Assembly (NCBI GenBank): GCA_002943765.1
Contig: PQWQ01000004.1
Span: 3,224,001-3,288,000 of the forward strand
DNA length: 64,000 nt
Reading direction: 5' to 3'
DNA from: Psoroptes ovis
Lineage: Eukaryota; Arthropoda; Arachnida; Sarcoptiformes; Psoroptidae
Positions 42,401 through 52,085 of the stretch are shown piece by piece. How positions within the stretch are numbered: the stretch's first letter is position 1; every line of letters starts with the position of its first letter. The notes beneath the pieces are model-generated. The model saw nothing but the letters and a program-made list of their open reading frames with translations, was not told the DNA's origin and searched no databases. A program made the translations under genes and the position numbers.

Positions 42401-43890
42401 ACATTTCAATTGCTTTATTCCAATTAATAACATAGCCTGACATTGAAAATGTATCGATATTAACCACATAAACATTTCCACGTTCAGTACCGATGTACAT
42501 CCATTTACTTTGAAATGCAAGATAACAATAGGATATTCTGATCGAAAGAAATTGATAGAAATAATCAAAAAAAAAAAAAACATTAGTATTCATTCAAGTG
42601 AAGTAACGATAATGAATTTATTAAATTATAGCCAATGATTTGGAAAGAAAAATAATAATACATAAACATGAGTGAGTATACCTTTCTTTTTGAAATTTAA
42701 GTGAATGTACAATTTCAGGTGATTTATTACGTAAATTCCATAAATGTAAACTATCATCAGCACAAACAGTTATTAATTGGCCCTTTGGTATTTTTTTTTT
42801 TTTTTTCATTCAAAAATTCATAAAATGGAAAAAAATAAAATATTAATTTATGTACGAGAAAAAATCAAATTTCAGAGAATAATTTCAAAAAAAAACATGA
42901 AAAACAAATCAATTAATTAAATTTTGAAAGAAATTTTCAATTATAAAAATAAAAAAAAATCATTTTAGAAACAAAAACAACAACAACAATGTAATTCATT
43001 GTGTATGAAATGAATTTTTAGCATTTTATTTGAAATTTTAATGGATTTTTTTCATTTAAAAATTTCAAAATTGTCATAGAAAATTAATTTTTCAACAAGA
43101 ATTTTGCATTTATAAATCAGCCTCATTCAAAATGAATGTTGGGGCTAAAATATTTTTAAAATGATAAATTTGTTTAAAAAAAATCACTTCTTTTTCAGAA
43201 TAAATGGATTAAACAAAACAAAAATGAACGAATGAATTTCTAATTAAAATATTACCATATATTAATTGAATTATTATTAATGCTAGTTTGTAATTGATAA
43301 ATAACATTCTATGACAATCATTTTTTTTTTTTTTTTGGTATGTCATCATCATCTAATAATTGTATCAACAAAATATTCATTTATTTTTTTTTTCAATTTA
43401 ATCTTATTATTTATTGTGTAGGGTTTATTTTTAAAATTACTATTTTTAGTTGTTGAATTTTTTTTTTTTTTTGGAAAAATATTAAAAATAAAGAGCAACA
43501 ATAATGAATTTACCTCATTAATAATGAATATAATTTGTAGCACAGCAAATTCTGTTACATGACGTAAACTTATATCGACACCAGGACGTCCCAAACTTTT
43601 TTTTTTGGAATTGAATTTGATTCAGTTAATGAATCATTGTGGATATTTTTTTTAATGAGAATATTATTTGGAAAAAAATATGAGAAAATATAAAAATTTC
43701 ATAAATTAAAAATGAATTCATTTTTTTCACTCATAATTAAAAATTGTTTTTAATTAAAATTTTTGCAAAACAAAAAAATTATTGAAACATACATTCGTAA
43801 TGAACCATTTTTACAGCCAATCGCAATCAAACGTTGAATAGGATCGAATGCAATCGATGTTGGTTGATATGGAAAACCATGTTGTACAAT
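26991..43890 (-). CDS. Tomosyn (syntaxin-binding protein 5 family), N-terminus not found
   Basis: Eighteen exons in continuous phase (1488 aa), right to left: 43890-43793, 43595-43514, 42782-42682, 42537-42403, 42318-42255, 42178-41971, 41867-41480, 41251-41015, 40787-40448, 39978-39722, 39656-39568, 39476-39337, 35632-34552, 28602-28489, 28376-28248, 28148-27735, 27646-27538, 27471-26991. The product is a double WD40 beta-propeller followed by a C-terminal R-SNARE. Tomosyn binds syntaxin and SNAP-25 in place of synaptobrevin and restrains vesicle fusion. Recognisable stretches include HGFPYQP, GRPGVD, LHLWNLR, YVGTERGN, GYVINWNKAIE, HGKSTTVLEM, PYP-x5-ESPVT, WPINGGEWG, SYPEIIITG, DGSLKFWDAS, FRFSKQEA, LWVGTNCGTV, LDREELFGE and the terminal LKYRDKKWYQF. 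Asn-rich inserts interrupt the first propeller (near 41700 and 40640). The missing N-terminus, perhaps 50 residues, should lie above 43890 or beyond the window. A large low-complexity exon forms the linker between the propellers. Confidence 0.93.
28603..34551 (-). other. Large tomosyn intron (5.9 kb)
   Basis: It separates the linker exon (ending 34552, donor GTGAGT) from the exon at 28602 (acceptor CATAG), both phase 1. It carries the S/T/Q/H-rich ORF 33269-33886 described separately, GAAT repeats near 33195-33220, ATA/TA arrays near 30414-30435 and 33010-33028, and CA-rich sequence near 31440-31470. No inverted-repeat element was found here. Confidence 0.6.
33269..33886 (-). CDS. Possible alternative terminal exon of tomosyn, or a nested gene
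   Basis: 205 codons and a TAG stop, rich in Ser, Thr, Gln and His (His runs near the C-terminus). It contains a more ordinary, basic segment around LQQSIVNTEFKRSRSQGTRN. The AG at 33888-33887 would start it in phase 0. The tomosyn exon ending at 39337 leaves through a GTAAGT donor also in phase 0, so skipping the linker exon (35632-34552) joins the two in frame and ends the protein without the second propeller and SNARE. The linker exon itself ends in phase 1 and cannot join it. Alternatively an ATG at 33910 opens a separate 213-residue protein. The acceptor lacks a strong pyrimidine tract. Codon use looks genuine rather than a bare repeat. No family is recognised. Confidence 0.4.
   Translation of the reverse strand, partial: DVCMSPTTTISGNRSTTSSGLHHHSSLSSQQYDGNSGSGGSVGGGCSPSASSTLLSSSSSPFTSQSQSTQMTSQQQQTLSSSNTTQQSSNLAGASSSTTTSATASPSSSTNLSRTKALQQSIVNTEFKRSRSQGTRNKLQMMHTIHQSMMIMPASIATDHRGDHHHHHTDHTTERLINSSSINHIGLHHHHHYLHHGIQSLGSGG
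34552..35632 (-). CDS. Tomosyn variable-linker exon, very large and low-complexity
   Basis: 360 codons entering in phase 0 at a CAAG acceptor and leaving in phase 1 at GTGAGT. It matches the exon before (39337, phase 0) and after (28602, phase 1). It encodes Asp/Asn runs, a Lys-rich patch, a short helical stretch (SKIIENISSLEQELLESLQ), a proline-basic patch (PNRPPRKLKKSK), a SLPESLP segment and Gln runs. It occupies the place of the charged, phosphorylated linker between the propellers of other tomosyns but is much longer. The acceptor is preceded by poly-A rather than pyrimidines, so the exact 5' boundary is uncertain. A start at the ATG of 35674 as a separate gene is a weaker alternative. 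Confidence 0.65.
36050..36129 (-). mobile_element. TTAGG inverted-repeat MITE, copy 3
   Basis: Reverse orientation. The left end is TTAGGTTGTCCGAAAAGTTC followed by TGACCAATTTTCATGAGC; the right arm has GCGTAATGAACTTTTCGG. TA precedes the left end; the right terminus has decayed from CCTAA to CCTCT. Confidence 0.85.
36581..36664 (-). mobile_element. TTAGG inverted-repeat MITE, copy 4
   Basis: Reverse orientation, about 84 bp, 450 bp from copy 3. The ends are TTAAGGTTGTCCGGAGAGTC and ACTTTTTGGACAACCAA, with several substitutions and a T-run insertion in the left arm. TA precedes the left end. Confidence 0.78.
37805..37884 (-). mobile_element. TTAGG inverted-repeat MITE, copy 5
   Basis: Reverse orientation. 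The ends are TTACATTGTCCGGAAAGTT and AACTTTTTGGACAACCCAA, with TA on both sides. The middle contains CTCTATTGATTAAGCG, matching other copies. Confidence 0.8.
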
Positions 43891-44409
43891 CTATATTCAT
43901 TTTTTTTTTTTTTTTTTGGCGACCAAGCGAAATTGATCACAGAAAAAAAAATTTAAAAAAAAAATATAATTAAAGATTATACTCATTATATTCATTATTT
44001 CAGAATATTTTCTCTGGTTAGAGCTCTATTTTTCTATTTCAATTCTGTTTTTACATTTAAAATTTAATGTTTAGTTTAATTTGGTCATGTTTTGCTAGTT
44101 TTGTTGGTTTGTTCATTTGTATTTCATTAACATGGAAGAAAGGATGGAAAAAATATCATTATTTTTAGATTGTTTCAGTCTTTGTAGTTGTTGCTTCAGT
44201 TGTTGTTGTTGTTGTTAAATAATTCATAAAAATACAGAAAAACCCAAAAAATATAATAGCAATCATTTACATCGAATCAACTTTGAATCGCTTTGCTTTT
44301 TCATATGAGAAAATGATTAGAATGGAAATAATAATAGAAAAAAATTGTTTTAACATTTTCTCTATGTTATGTCTTGTTTTCTCATTATTTGAACATATAA
44401 ACATTTATA

Positions 44410-44489
44410 TTAGTTTGTCCAAAAAGTTCATGACGCTTAATCAATAAAGCTATTCATGAAAATCGGCAAGAACTTTTCGGACAACTTAA
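44410..44489 (+). mobile_element. TTAGG inverted-repeat MITE, copy 6
   Basis: Forward orientation, 80 bp. The ends are TTAGTTTGTCCAAAAAGTTC and GAACTTTTCGGACAACTTAA, with TA on both sides. The interior has CGCTTAATCAATAAAGC and GAAAATCGGCAAG. Confidence 0.83.
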
Positions 44490-45830
44490 TATGTTTTGAT
44501 GTTTAAACTCGATTTCGAAACAAAAGAAAAAATTTCGCTCAAAAATTAAATGATGTTTAATGATGATGATGATGAAAACATTATTTAATCGTTTTCAAAA
44601 AAAAAAAAATTCGGGTAAATAATAATGGTCGATGTTGAATGATTAAATGAATGAATGAATTATCGTCTATGAATTCTAATGCTTTTTTGAATTATTTTTT
44701 TCTGGTTATTTTTATTCAATTTAATTTTATTTTCATTCATTTGTTTCAAAACTTTTTAGTTTCGGACTTTTTTTTCCAGTTTATCGACTGAAAAATTGGA
44801 AGAAAAATTTCATTTAATCAGATAATTTTCGTTGTTTGTTTCGTTTGTTGCTTTTTAGCCATTTTTTTTTATCAACACTTTTAATGTTTTTAAACATGTA
44901 TGTATGAATGAATGAATGAATAAATGAATGAATAAATGAATGAATACATTGAAGCAGCATCTAATGTGTGTGTGTCTATGAGAACACATACAGTGTTGAA
45001 AAAAAAGTGTAGTGAAAACAACAAAACAGAAAAAAAAAACATTGATAAAATAAAGTTTAACACTTTATTTTTTCCATTCATTCAGTCATTCATTCATTCA
45101 TTCAAATGTTTATAATTATAATAATTAAAATAATTATGACCAATTTTATCAGTGTAATTTAAAGTTAAAGGAAAACAAAAAACAAAACAAAAAAACGCAT
45201 ACATGTCTGTGACCATTTGAAAATGTGAAGCAAAATCACATGCAGTTAAATTCAAATAATCTAAGTTGATTTTAACAAAATTTTAATTTTTTCCCACCCT
45301 TAAAATATTCCAAAATTCAAAAGTATTTCAAAGCACGAATTTCTCGAAGCTTGTCTAATTATCAAACGCATAATACTCTTCATCATTATGTGCATTATCG
45401 TATCATTATCTAAATTCTACAGTTTTTTTTCTTTCAAACATTGAATAAATTGATGAAATGCAAAAAAAAATGAAAATGTATAGTGCAAAATGCATAAAAC
45501 ACCCTGATAAATACGACTAGAATGAATACATACATACATTCTGGTTGTTTAAGCATCATTTACATTGAATTAAAACTTTTTTATTTTTATTTTTTTTTCG
45601 CTTTTAATACTTTTCATATTTTTATATTTCATTTTTTTTTCTTCATTCTTGCTAATATTCACACTTTAATTCACTTTCACCATTCACTGATGTTATTATA
45701 CATTTACATATACTTTTTATGAATATTAATATATGAATAATAATAATAAAAGGAAAAATAATAAAATAAAATAAAAAAGAAGAAGAAAAAAATATCAAAA
45801 ATGAACAGTGATGAAATGAAACGGTGTTTT

Positions 45831-45890
45831 ACACACACACACATGTGGAAGAAACACACACACACACACACACACACATACACACTCATA
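45831..45890 (+). repeat. CA dinucleotide arrays
   Basis: Two CA arrays separated by a short ATGTGGAAGAAA spacer; noncoding. Confidence 0.85.
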
Positions 45891-46330
45891 TTCATGAATA
45901 TACGCAAACAAAATCCTTTATTTTCGGTTGATGATGATGATGATTATAAGTACCAAAGTATTGGACCAAAGTTTTTTTTATTCTCTCTCTCCATTATTTC
46001 CAAGAGAATAATGTTTGTAAATAAAAATGATGATAATATTAATAATACTAATAATAATAATAATAATGATGATGGAAATATTTACTGACATATGATATAC
46101 TACTTCGAGGAAAATTTCCATATTTTCTCTTTGAATGCATTCATTTACTTTTGGATTGGACTATTGCAACAACAACAAAAAAAAAATTATAATGAAATTT
46201 AAATTTCCAATAAATTACACACTTGTTTTTTTTAAATGTATTCAATTTTATATTCAAAAAAAAAAAAATAAATAAATAAATAATGAATGAACGAAACTTT
46301 TAAACTTTAAATAAATTTAATGAATTTGCA

Positions 46331-46350
46331 AATTATTATTATTATTATTA

Positions 46351-46399
<49 letters not shown>
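46331..46399 (+). repeat. ATT trinucleotide array
   Basis: About 23 ATT units with two ATC interruptions; noncoding. It is the longest trinucleotide array I saw in the window. Confidence 0.85.
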
Positions 46400-46820
46400 C
46401 ATTATCGTTGGAAAACAACAAATTTGGCAATTTTTTTTTAAATATTTTTACTCATAGTTTTTCGCTCACTTTCGCTTGAACTTTCATCATTCAAACAATT
46501 TCAGTTTTTTTTTTTTTTTTTTTTTTTGGTTCAGCTTAATGAATTGAGCAAACTAATATAAATTATTATGGGAAAAATGAATGGAAAAACGTACACTCTA
46601 CGAAGAAAAAATGCCCTCAAAGCAATCATGGATTGGAATACAATTTTTTTTTTTTTGTTAGAAATACAAATCGTTGAATGAATGGAAAGCGAAAAAAAAT
46701 CATGACAATTTGACCAGAGAATGAATGGGAGAAAATATGAAAAATTAGTTCAATGAAATTATTCAATAATGAAAATTATTATTTTTTTTTTAGGGGCTAA
46801 TAATAAATGGTTGATGTATG

Positions 46821-46821
<1 letters not shown>

Positions 46822-46853
<32 letters not shown>
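46822..46853 (+). repeat. GAT trinucleotide array
   Basis: About ten GAT units; noncoding. Confidence 0.85.
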
Positions 46854-49388
46854 GGCTACAACCACCACTGTGTGTATGTAATATGTCTGATTGAATGCAT
46901 TGAGAATGTCTATGTGTAATGAATTTTCAATTTATTTATTGTTTTAACTTTCAAAAATTATTTGTTGCCTATGACAACCCAATGAATGTATGGTGAAACA
47001 AGAAGAAAAAAAAAGTTGGAAAAATTATCGATAAACTTTTTATACTAATAATAATAATAATTATAATAATCATTATTAGTGTATTTTCGAAATGTATCGC
47101 TCATTCATTCATCCATTCATTCATTCCTATTCATCATTGATTTTGGATAAATTTACAATGGAGAAAAAATAACCTGCAAATTCTCTTCAAATTCTGTTCA
47201 AACATAAAATAAAATACATTAAAAAAAAACTATTTGATATTGTTTTTTAATTGAAACAATAATTATTATTATTATTATCATCGATTTTGTAATTATAATA
47301 ATAATAATAATGATTTGAATTTAAATTTCTTTTTGCACATTTTCATCTGACATTTATTCATGTATTCCTCATCATTCATGTCTTTTTATTGTTTTCACAA
47401 TTCATATGTTTGAATGTCAATTTTTTTTTGCAGCGAAAAAAAAATTTATTGATATTCATATAACATAATCAATAATAATAATAGTAATATTAATAATCAA
47501 TGGAAAAAAACGAGAAATAAATATATGAATGATAATAATAATAGTATTATTCAATATTAAATAATTGTATGTAAATGTTTATTTTATTAAAAAAACATGT
47601 AATTCATGGTTCATATGTTGTATGTAATTTTTTTTTTTTTTTTTTGGTTGTAAATTATCACCCATTATCATTATTATTATTATGATTATCAATTTTATTT
47701 TTGTTTTACTAGAAATTCATGTCATTCATTCACATTTAATCATTCATATATATTGCTTGTATGTATCATTATTTGACAGATAACAAAAAGGCAAAGTTGG
47801 AAAATTTCGAAAGAAAAAAATTCATTCATAACCAGACAAATACAAGTACAAACACACTTATACACACACACACACACTAACTTGTGCATGCTTAATGATT
47901 GGTTTGATTATTATTGGTTATAATCATTGACTATCATTATTATTATTATTGAATTTTACTTGTTTTTTTTTATTTGAAATAAAATGAATAGATAAAATCA
48001 ATAATCAATTCAATTTTCATATTTTTTTTCAAGAGTAATTTTGTACAAAATTTTGAATTTCAAATCAAATTTTTTCTTAGATTTCCGTTTTTCACATAAA
48101 TGTCAAGTGATTTTACCGAAATAATAATTCATCCAACTCATTGGATCATCATCATGACACTCAAATATTGATCATTATCTGATTGAACATTCAATCAATG
48201 TCAATATGGGTGTATTACCTACAATTTCTTGCTCTTTCAGTCGCGCCTGTCAAACATTTAGACATTTAATTCACATTCATTCTGCGGGGAACAATCATTT
48301 CATTTCCTAATCGAAAATGTCTTAGGTGAAAAAAAATTTAAGACGTAAAAAAATTGAGTTCCAAATATTATGGTCGAAGCGGCGTATAATATAATTCTTT
48401 ATGGATAAATAGAAACATTTTGAAACCATTTTTTACACTGATTTCAAGGCGCATATAAATCACCAAGTGAAACCAGTATAAAGGCAATAAAAGCATTCAA
48501 AACAGATAAAATAAAAAGCAAAATGTCAATAAAATTGATATTTTATTCTTGTACTGAATAAATTTACTCATATGATGATGATGATGATGATGAAAGAGCA
48601 AAGAATTCATTTATTTTTCAATTGTTAAAAATTGAAAAAACCGAAATCAAATTCAAAATTTTAGGAACAATGAATCAAGTTTTGAATCAAATTACAACAA
48701 CAACAACAACAACATAAATAATGTCATTACATTTTACATACATGTCAAAACCAAAGCAAAGCAAAGCAAACATATATAAAACAACAAGAGAAAATGAAAT
48801 GAAAAAAAAATTTTCGGTTTTTTTTCGAGTATTATTATTTGATACAATTTAAATGTAAAAAAAAAATTGAAATTGGTTCAAAACAGTATTATTAGTATTA
48901 CACACAATTATTTTTCCCATTATTATCAGTGTTGTAACCAATGTTTCAATGTGACCATTTGACAGCGATTGTGGTATATTGAAATGGAAAATAAAATTGA
49001 AACAAGTCAAAAAATTAAAACTAAACAATTTTTTTTAAAAATTGAAACTCGACCATCGAATCGAGATGAAACGATACTTTGTTTATTCCCGAAGCCAGAT
49101 CAAAAAATCAGAAGCGAAAATTGACCGAAATACATTTCATGTTTTGAGATTGTTTTGTTGAATAATGAAAATGACCGAACATACATAGTTATATATATAT
49201 ATGTATCAAGCTGAGAAATTAATGATTGTTTAAAACATAACAAACAAAACATAACAAAATAAACAGCAACGACAAGAACAAGGACAATGAACAACAATGA
49301 ACAACAATAACAACAACAATCATACAATTTACAAATTGTTCTTGTCGTTTTTGTTCATTGTTTTAACTGTTTTTATATTTTATTTTTT

Positions 49389-49469
49389 CACACTGTCCGA
49401 AAAGTTCTGGCCAATTTTCATTAGCAACTCATTCGATTGAAAGCCATATGAACTTTTCGGACAAACTAA
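49389..49469 (-). mobile_element. TTAGG inverted-repeat MITE, copy 7
   Basis: Reverse orientation. The left terminus is eroded (ACACTGTCCGAAAAGTTC), followed by TGGCCAATTTTCATTAGC. The right end is GAACTTTTCGGACAAACTAA followed by TA. Confidence 0.8.
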
Positions 49470-50264
49470 TATTTTTTTTTTCACCACAAAATACGAACTA
49501 AATAAGAACTAAATTTTCATAGTTGAAAAACTATTAATTTAAATTCGCTGAAAACAAAAAACAAAAAATCCGAAAATCATTCATTCGTAATTTTATCAAC
49601 AACCAAGAATAATAAACAAAATAATAATAATAAAATGGCAAAAAAAAAATACAAACATATAAAAATACATATTAACACATTTATATTGCGGGTACTAGAA
49701 TTTAAAATATCATTATAAAATGAAAAAACAAAAACAAAAATCAAGAGACATTGACAATCATTCATTCATTCATTTATTCATTCATTCATTTAGTCAGTAC
49801 AAAAAAATAATGATTATGATAATGTTGATAATAATCGAAATTTTTTTTTTCAATTTTCTAAAGAATATCATCATTAAGATTATAATTATTTTAAAACTTT
49901 GATCAATTTTTTTTTCGGGGCCATTTAATCATTTTAATTTCTTAGATTAAATTGAAATTAAAATTTAAAAAATTGTGTAACCCAGAATTGAATTGAAATT
50001 GTACTCTTGAATTGTAATTTGAATTTAATAAATAAATTTCGCATCATAAATATCTGAATCGAATCTTTTGAAAAATTCAAAATTTTCAATGTTTAAAAGA
50101 ATTCTCAAACAATTTTTCCAATCAATATTCCTTTGATGTTGTTTGATATATCAAAATTGAATTTTGTCAAAAAATAAAATTTTTGACAAAATAAAGAACC
50201 CTGAAAAAAAAATTTATTGATTATTCAAATCAATAAATCAATCAATCATTTCTTCATATATATA

Positions 50265-50344
50265 TTAGGTTGTCCCATAAGTTTTTGCCGTTTTTTGAAT
50301 GGAAAAAAATTTAAAAAACGGCAAGAACTTATGGGACAACCTAA
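50265..50344. mobile_element. MITE copy 8, CCCATAAG subfamily, near-perfect palindrome
   Basis: 80 bp, with ends TTAGGTTGTCCCATAAGTT and ACTTATGGGACAACCTAA and TA on both sides. The arms continue as TTGCCGTTTTTT and AAAAAACGGCAA, so almost the whole element can fold into one hairpin with a short A-rich loop. It shares the outer 11 bp with the other family but has a different subterminal sequence. Confidence 0.88.
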
Positions 50345-51807
50345 TATTTTTTTGATTCAATTTATGGAAATTTTCTATTATTGTATTTATCAAAATAATG
50401 TTCACTGTTGCTGCTGCTGCTACTAATGTTTGTGGGTAAACTGAAAATTGACAATTTCATTTTTTTTTCATCATCATCATCATCATTTCAAATAAAGCAC
50501 AACAAATCAAGAATATATATATATATATAAACAACCGAAAGAGAAAAAAAAATGAAATTTATTCTTATAAATGGAAATTTAAATCTAATTTCATTTCATT
50601 TTTTTTTATTGAAAAAATGTAAATTGCATTTCATTCATTTCATTTCATTTTTCTTCTTATATTTTTCTCTTGGAAAATTCATTCAAATATATATATTTGA
50701 ATTCATTTCTCAAAAATCTAAAATCTAAAATTCAATTTTCATACAATTTTCATTTGAAATAATTTGAAAATTTTCATTTTTTTTCAAATTTCACATATCT
50801 CATTCATTTCATTCACATTTTATTCTTTATTTTCAATTGACGACAATTCAAATTCAAGAAAAAACCAAGAAAAAAATTCAAACCAGTAAAAATAAGAGAA
50901 TAGAAATGAAAAAATTCAAAAAACGGAAAAATCAAATTCAAAATCAATGACATTCATTCGCAAAGTTGACAAGTGAAAAAATATAAAGCAACAAAAAAAG
51001 GAGCCATTCAGCAAATGGATGAATGAATGAATGAATAAGATGAATGAATAAGATGAATAAAGAAATGACAACCAACCAAACAAACAAACAAGCTAACAAA
51101 AAAAGTTGTTGAAAATTTGGACCCAAGGAAATGGTGAAAAAAAATAGAAAATGAAATGACATTTGACAATAATTTGATTTCATAAGAAATTTTGCAATTT
51201 TCTTAAAGACATTTTGAATGTATACAAGAATCAAGAATGAATGAATGAATGAATGATATTTCTTGTTGTATTTTTCAAACATTGAAAATGTGAAAAGAAA
51301 AAAAAAATTTCCACAATTTTTGGGAATGAAATAAGAAATGAAATATCAATTAATCATTTGAATTGAATAGAATTGAATAGAATAATGATCAAATGAATTG
51401 AATCAAGGCAAATATGTGTTGATTTCAAAATTTTTAGGCGGCTGACTATCATGCCGAGTATACATAATGATGATGATGATGATGATGAACGATGGTGAAA
51501 TAATCACACAATCAGCAGTCATGATTGTTGTACCATCCTCAAACGAGGGACCATAACGTGTTATATACCATGCTGACACTCATAAACACTCACAAACACA
51601 CACACACACCCAACTTTACAAAATTCAATTGTGAATTTTTCGCTTGTTAAAATTCAAAATTTAGTCAAGTTGAATTTTATCATCTTTACCAAGATTATTA
51701 TTAAATATCATTATTAAAAAAAATATTTCGACATGACATTTGTCATTGAAAATTTTGTTTTTAGGCTTGAAATTCTGTGAAAAAAAAAAATTCTTGAACA
51801 TTGAATG

Positions 51808-52075
51808 TGTTAGAATTTATATAGAATTATTTTGTACTTTGTTTTGTCTTTAATTTGACATAATGTTCCCCGCATTATATTAATTAATTGTATGCTAATT
51901 AATTTCTTAAAAATTTGTTAAAAACTGTAATATTTTCAAATTACAAATTGTATAAATAAAAGTTATGTTAAGCTGGGTGGTTAACGCAGTTTACAGCAAG
52001 CATACCCACAGCTTCTGCGCATCTATAATTTTGTTTGTTTCTTTCTAACAGCTCCGCAAGTTTAAATTATTTACA
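51808..52075 (+). repeat. 5' LTR of the copia element
   Basis: 268 bp, starting TGTTAG and ending TTTACA (TG...CA). It is identical to the 3' LTR except C at 52023 versus T at 56186. TATAAATAAA at 51951-51960 can serve as TATA box and/or poly-A signal. An imperfect stem is possible between AAGCTGGGT (51970-51978) and ACCCACAGCTT (52004-52014). It is preceded by GAATG (51803-51807), the target duplication. Confidence 0.97.
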
Positions 52076-52085
52076 GGTTATGGGC
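52076..52085 (+). promoter_or_regulatory. Primer binding site, initiator-tRNA-Met internal type
   Basis: GGTTATGGGC begins at the first base after the LTR. It is the complement of GCCCATAACC, the anticodon region of initiator tRNA-Met. Drosophila copia is known to prime from a cleaved half of this tRNA rather than its 3' end. The Gag-Pol start codon (52080-52082) lies inside the site. Confidence 0.8.

Larger units (their letters stand above)
43891..51807. other. Intergenic or upstream tomosyn region, no gene seen
   Basis: Expected to contain the 5' end of tomosyn on the minus strand, but I could not identify it. It holds three inverted-repeat elements (44410, 49389, 50265), an ATT array (46331-46399), a GAT array (46822-46853), CA arrays (45831-45890) and two patches less A+T-rich than their surroundings (48225-48300 and 51430-51610). 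Confidence 0.5.

Noticed and set aside
48233..48260. Minus-strand micro-exon that would encode roughly ARLKEQEIV, as a tomosyn 5' exon
   Set aside because: Only 28 nt, and no partner exon with compatible phase was found between it and 43890. Resemblance over a few residues is not evidence.
48370..48490. Possible small nuclear RNA on the minus strand (a segment beginning like TACTGGTTTC)
   Set aside because: The diagnostic U5 loop and Sm-site context are absent; the similarity is limited to a few bases.
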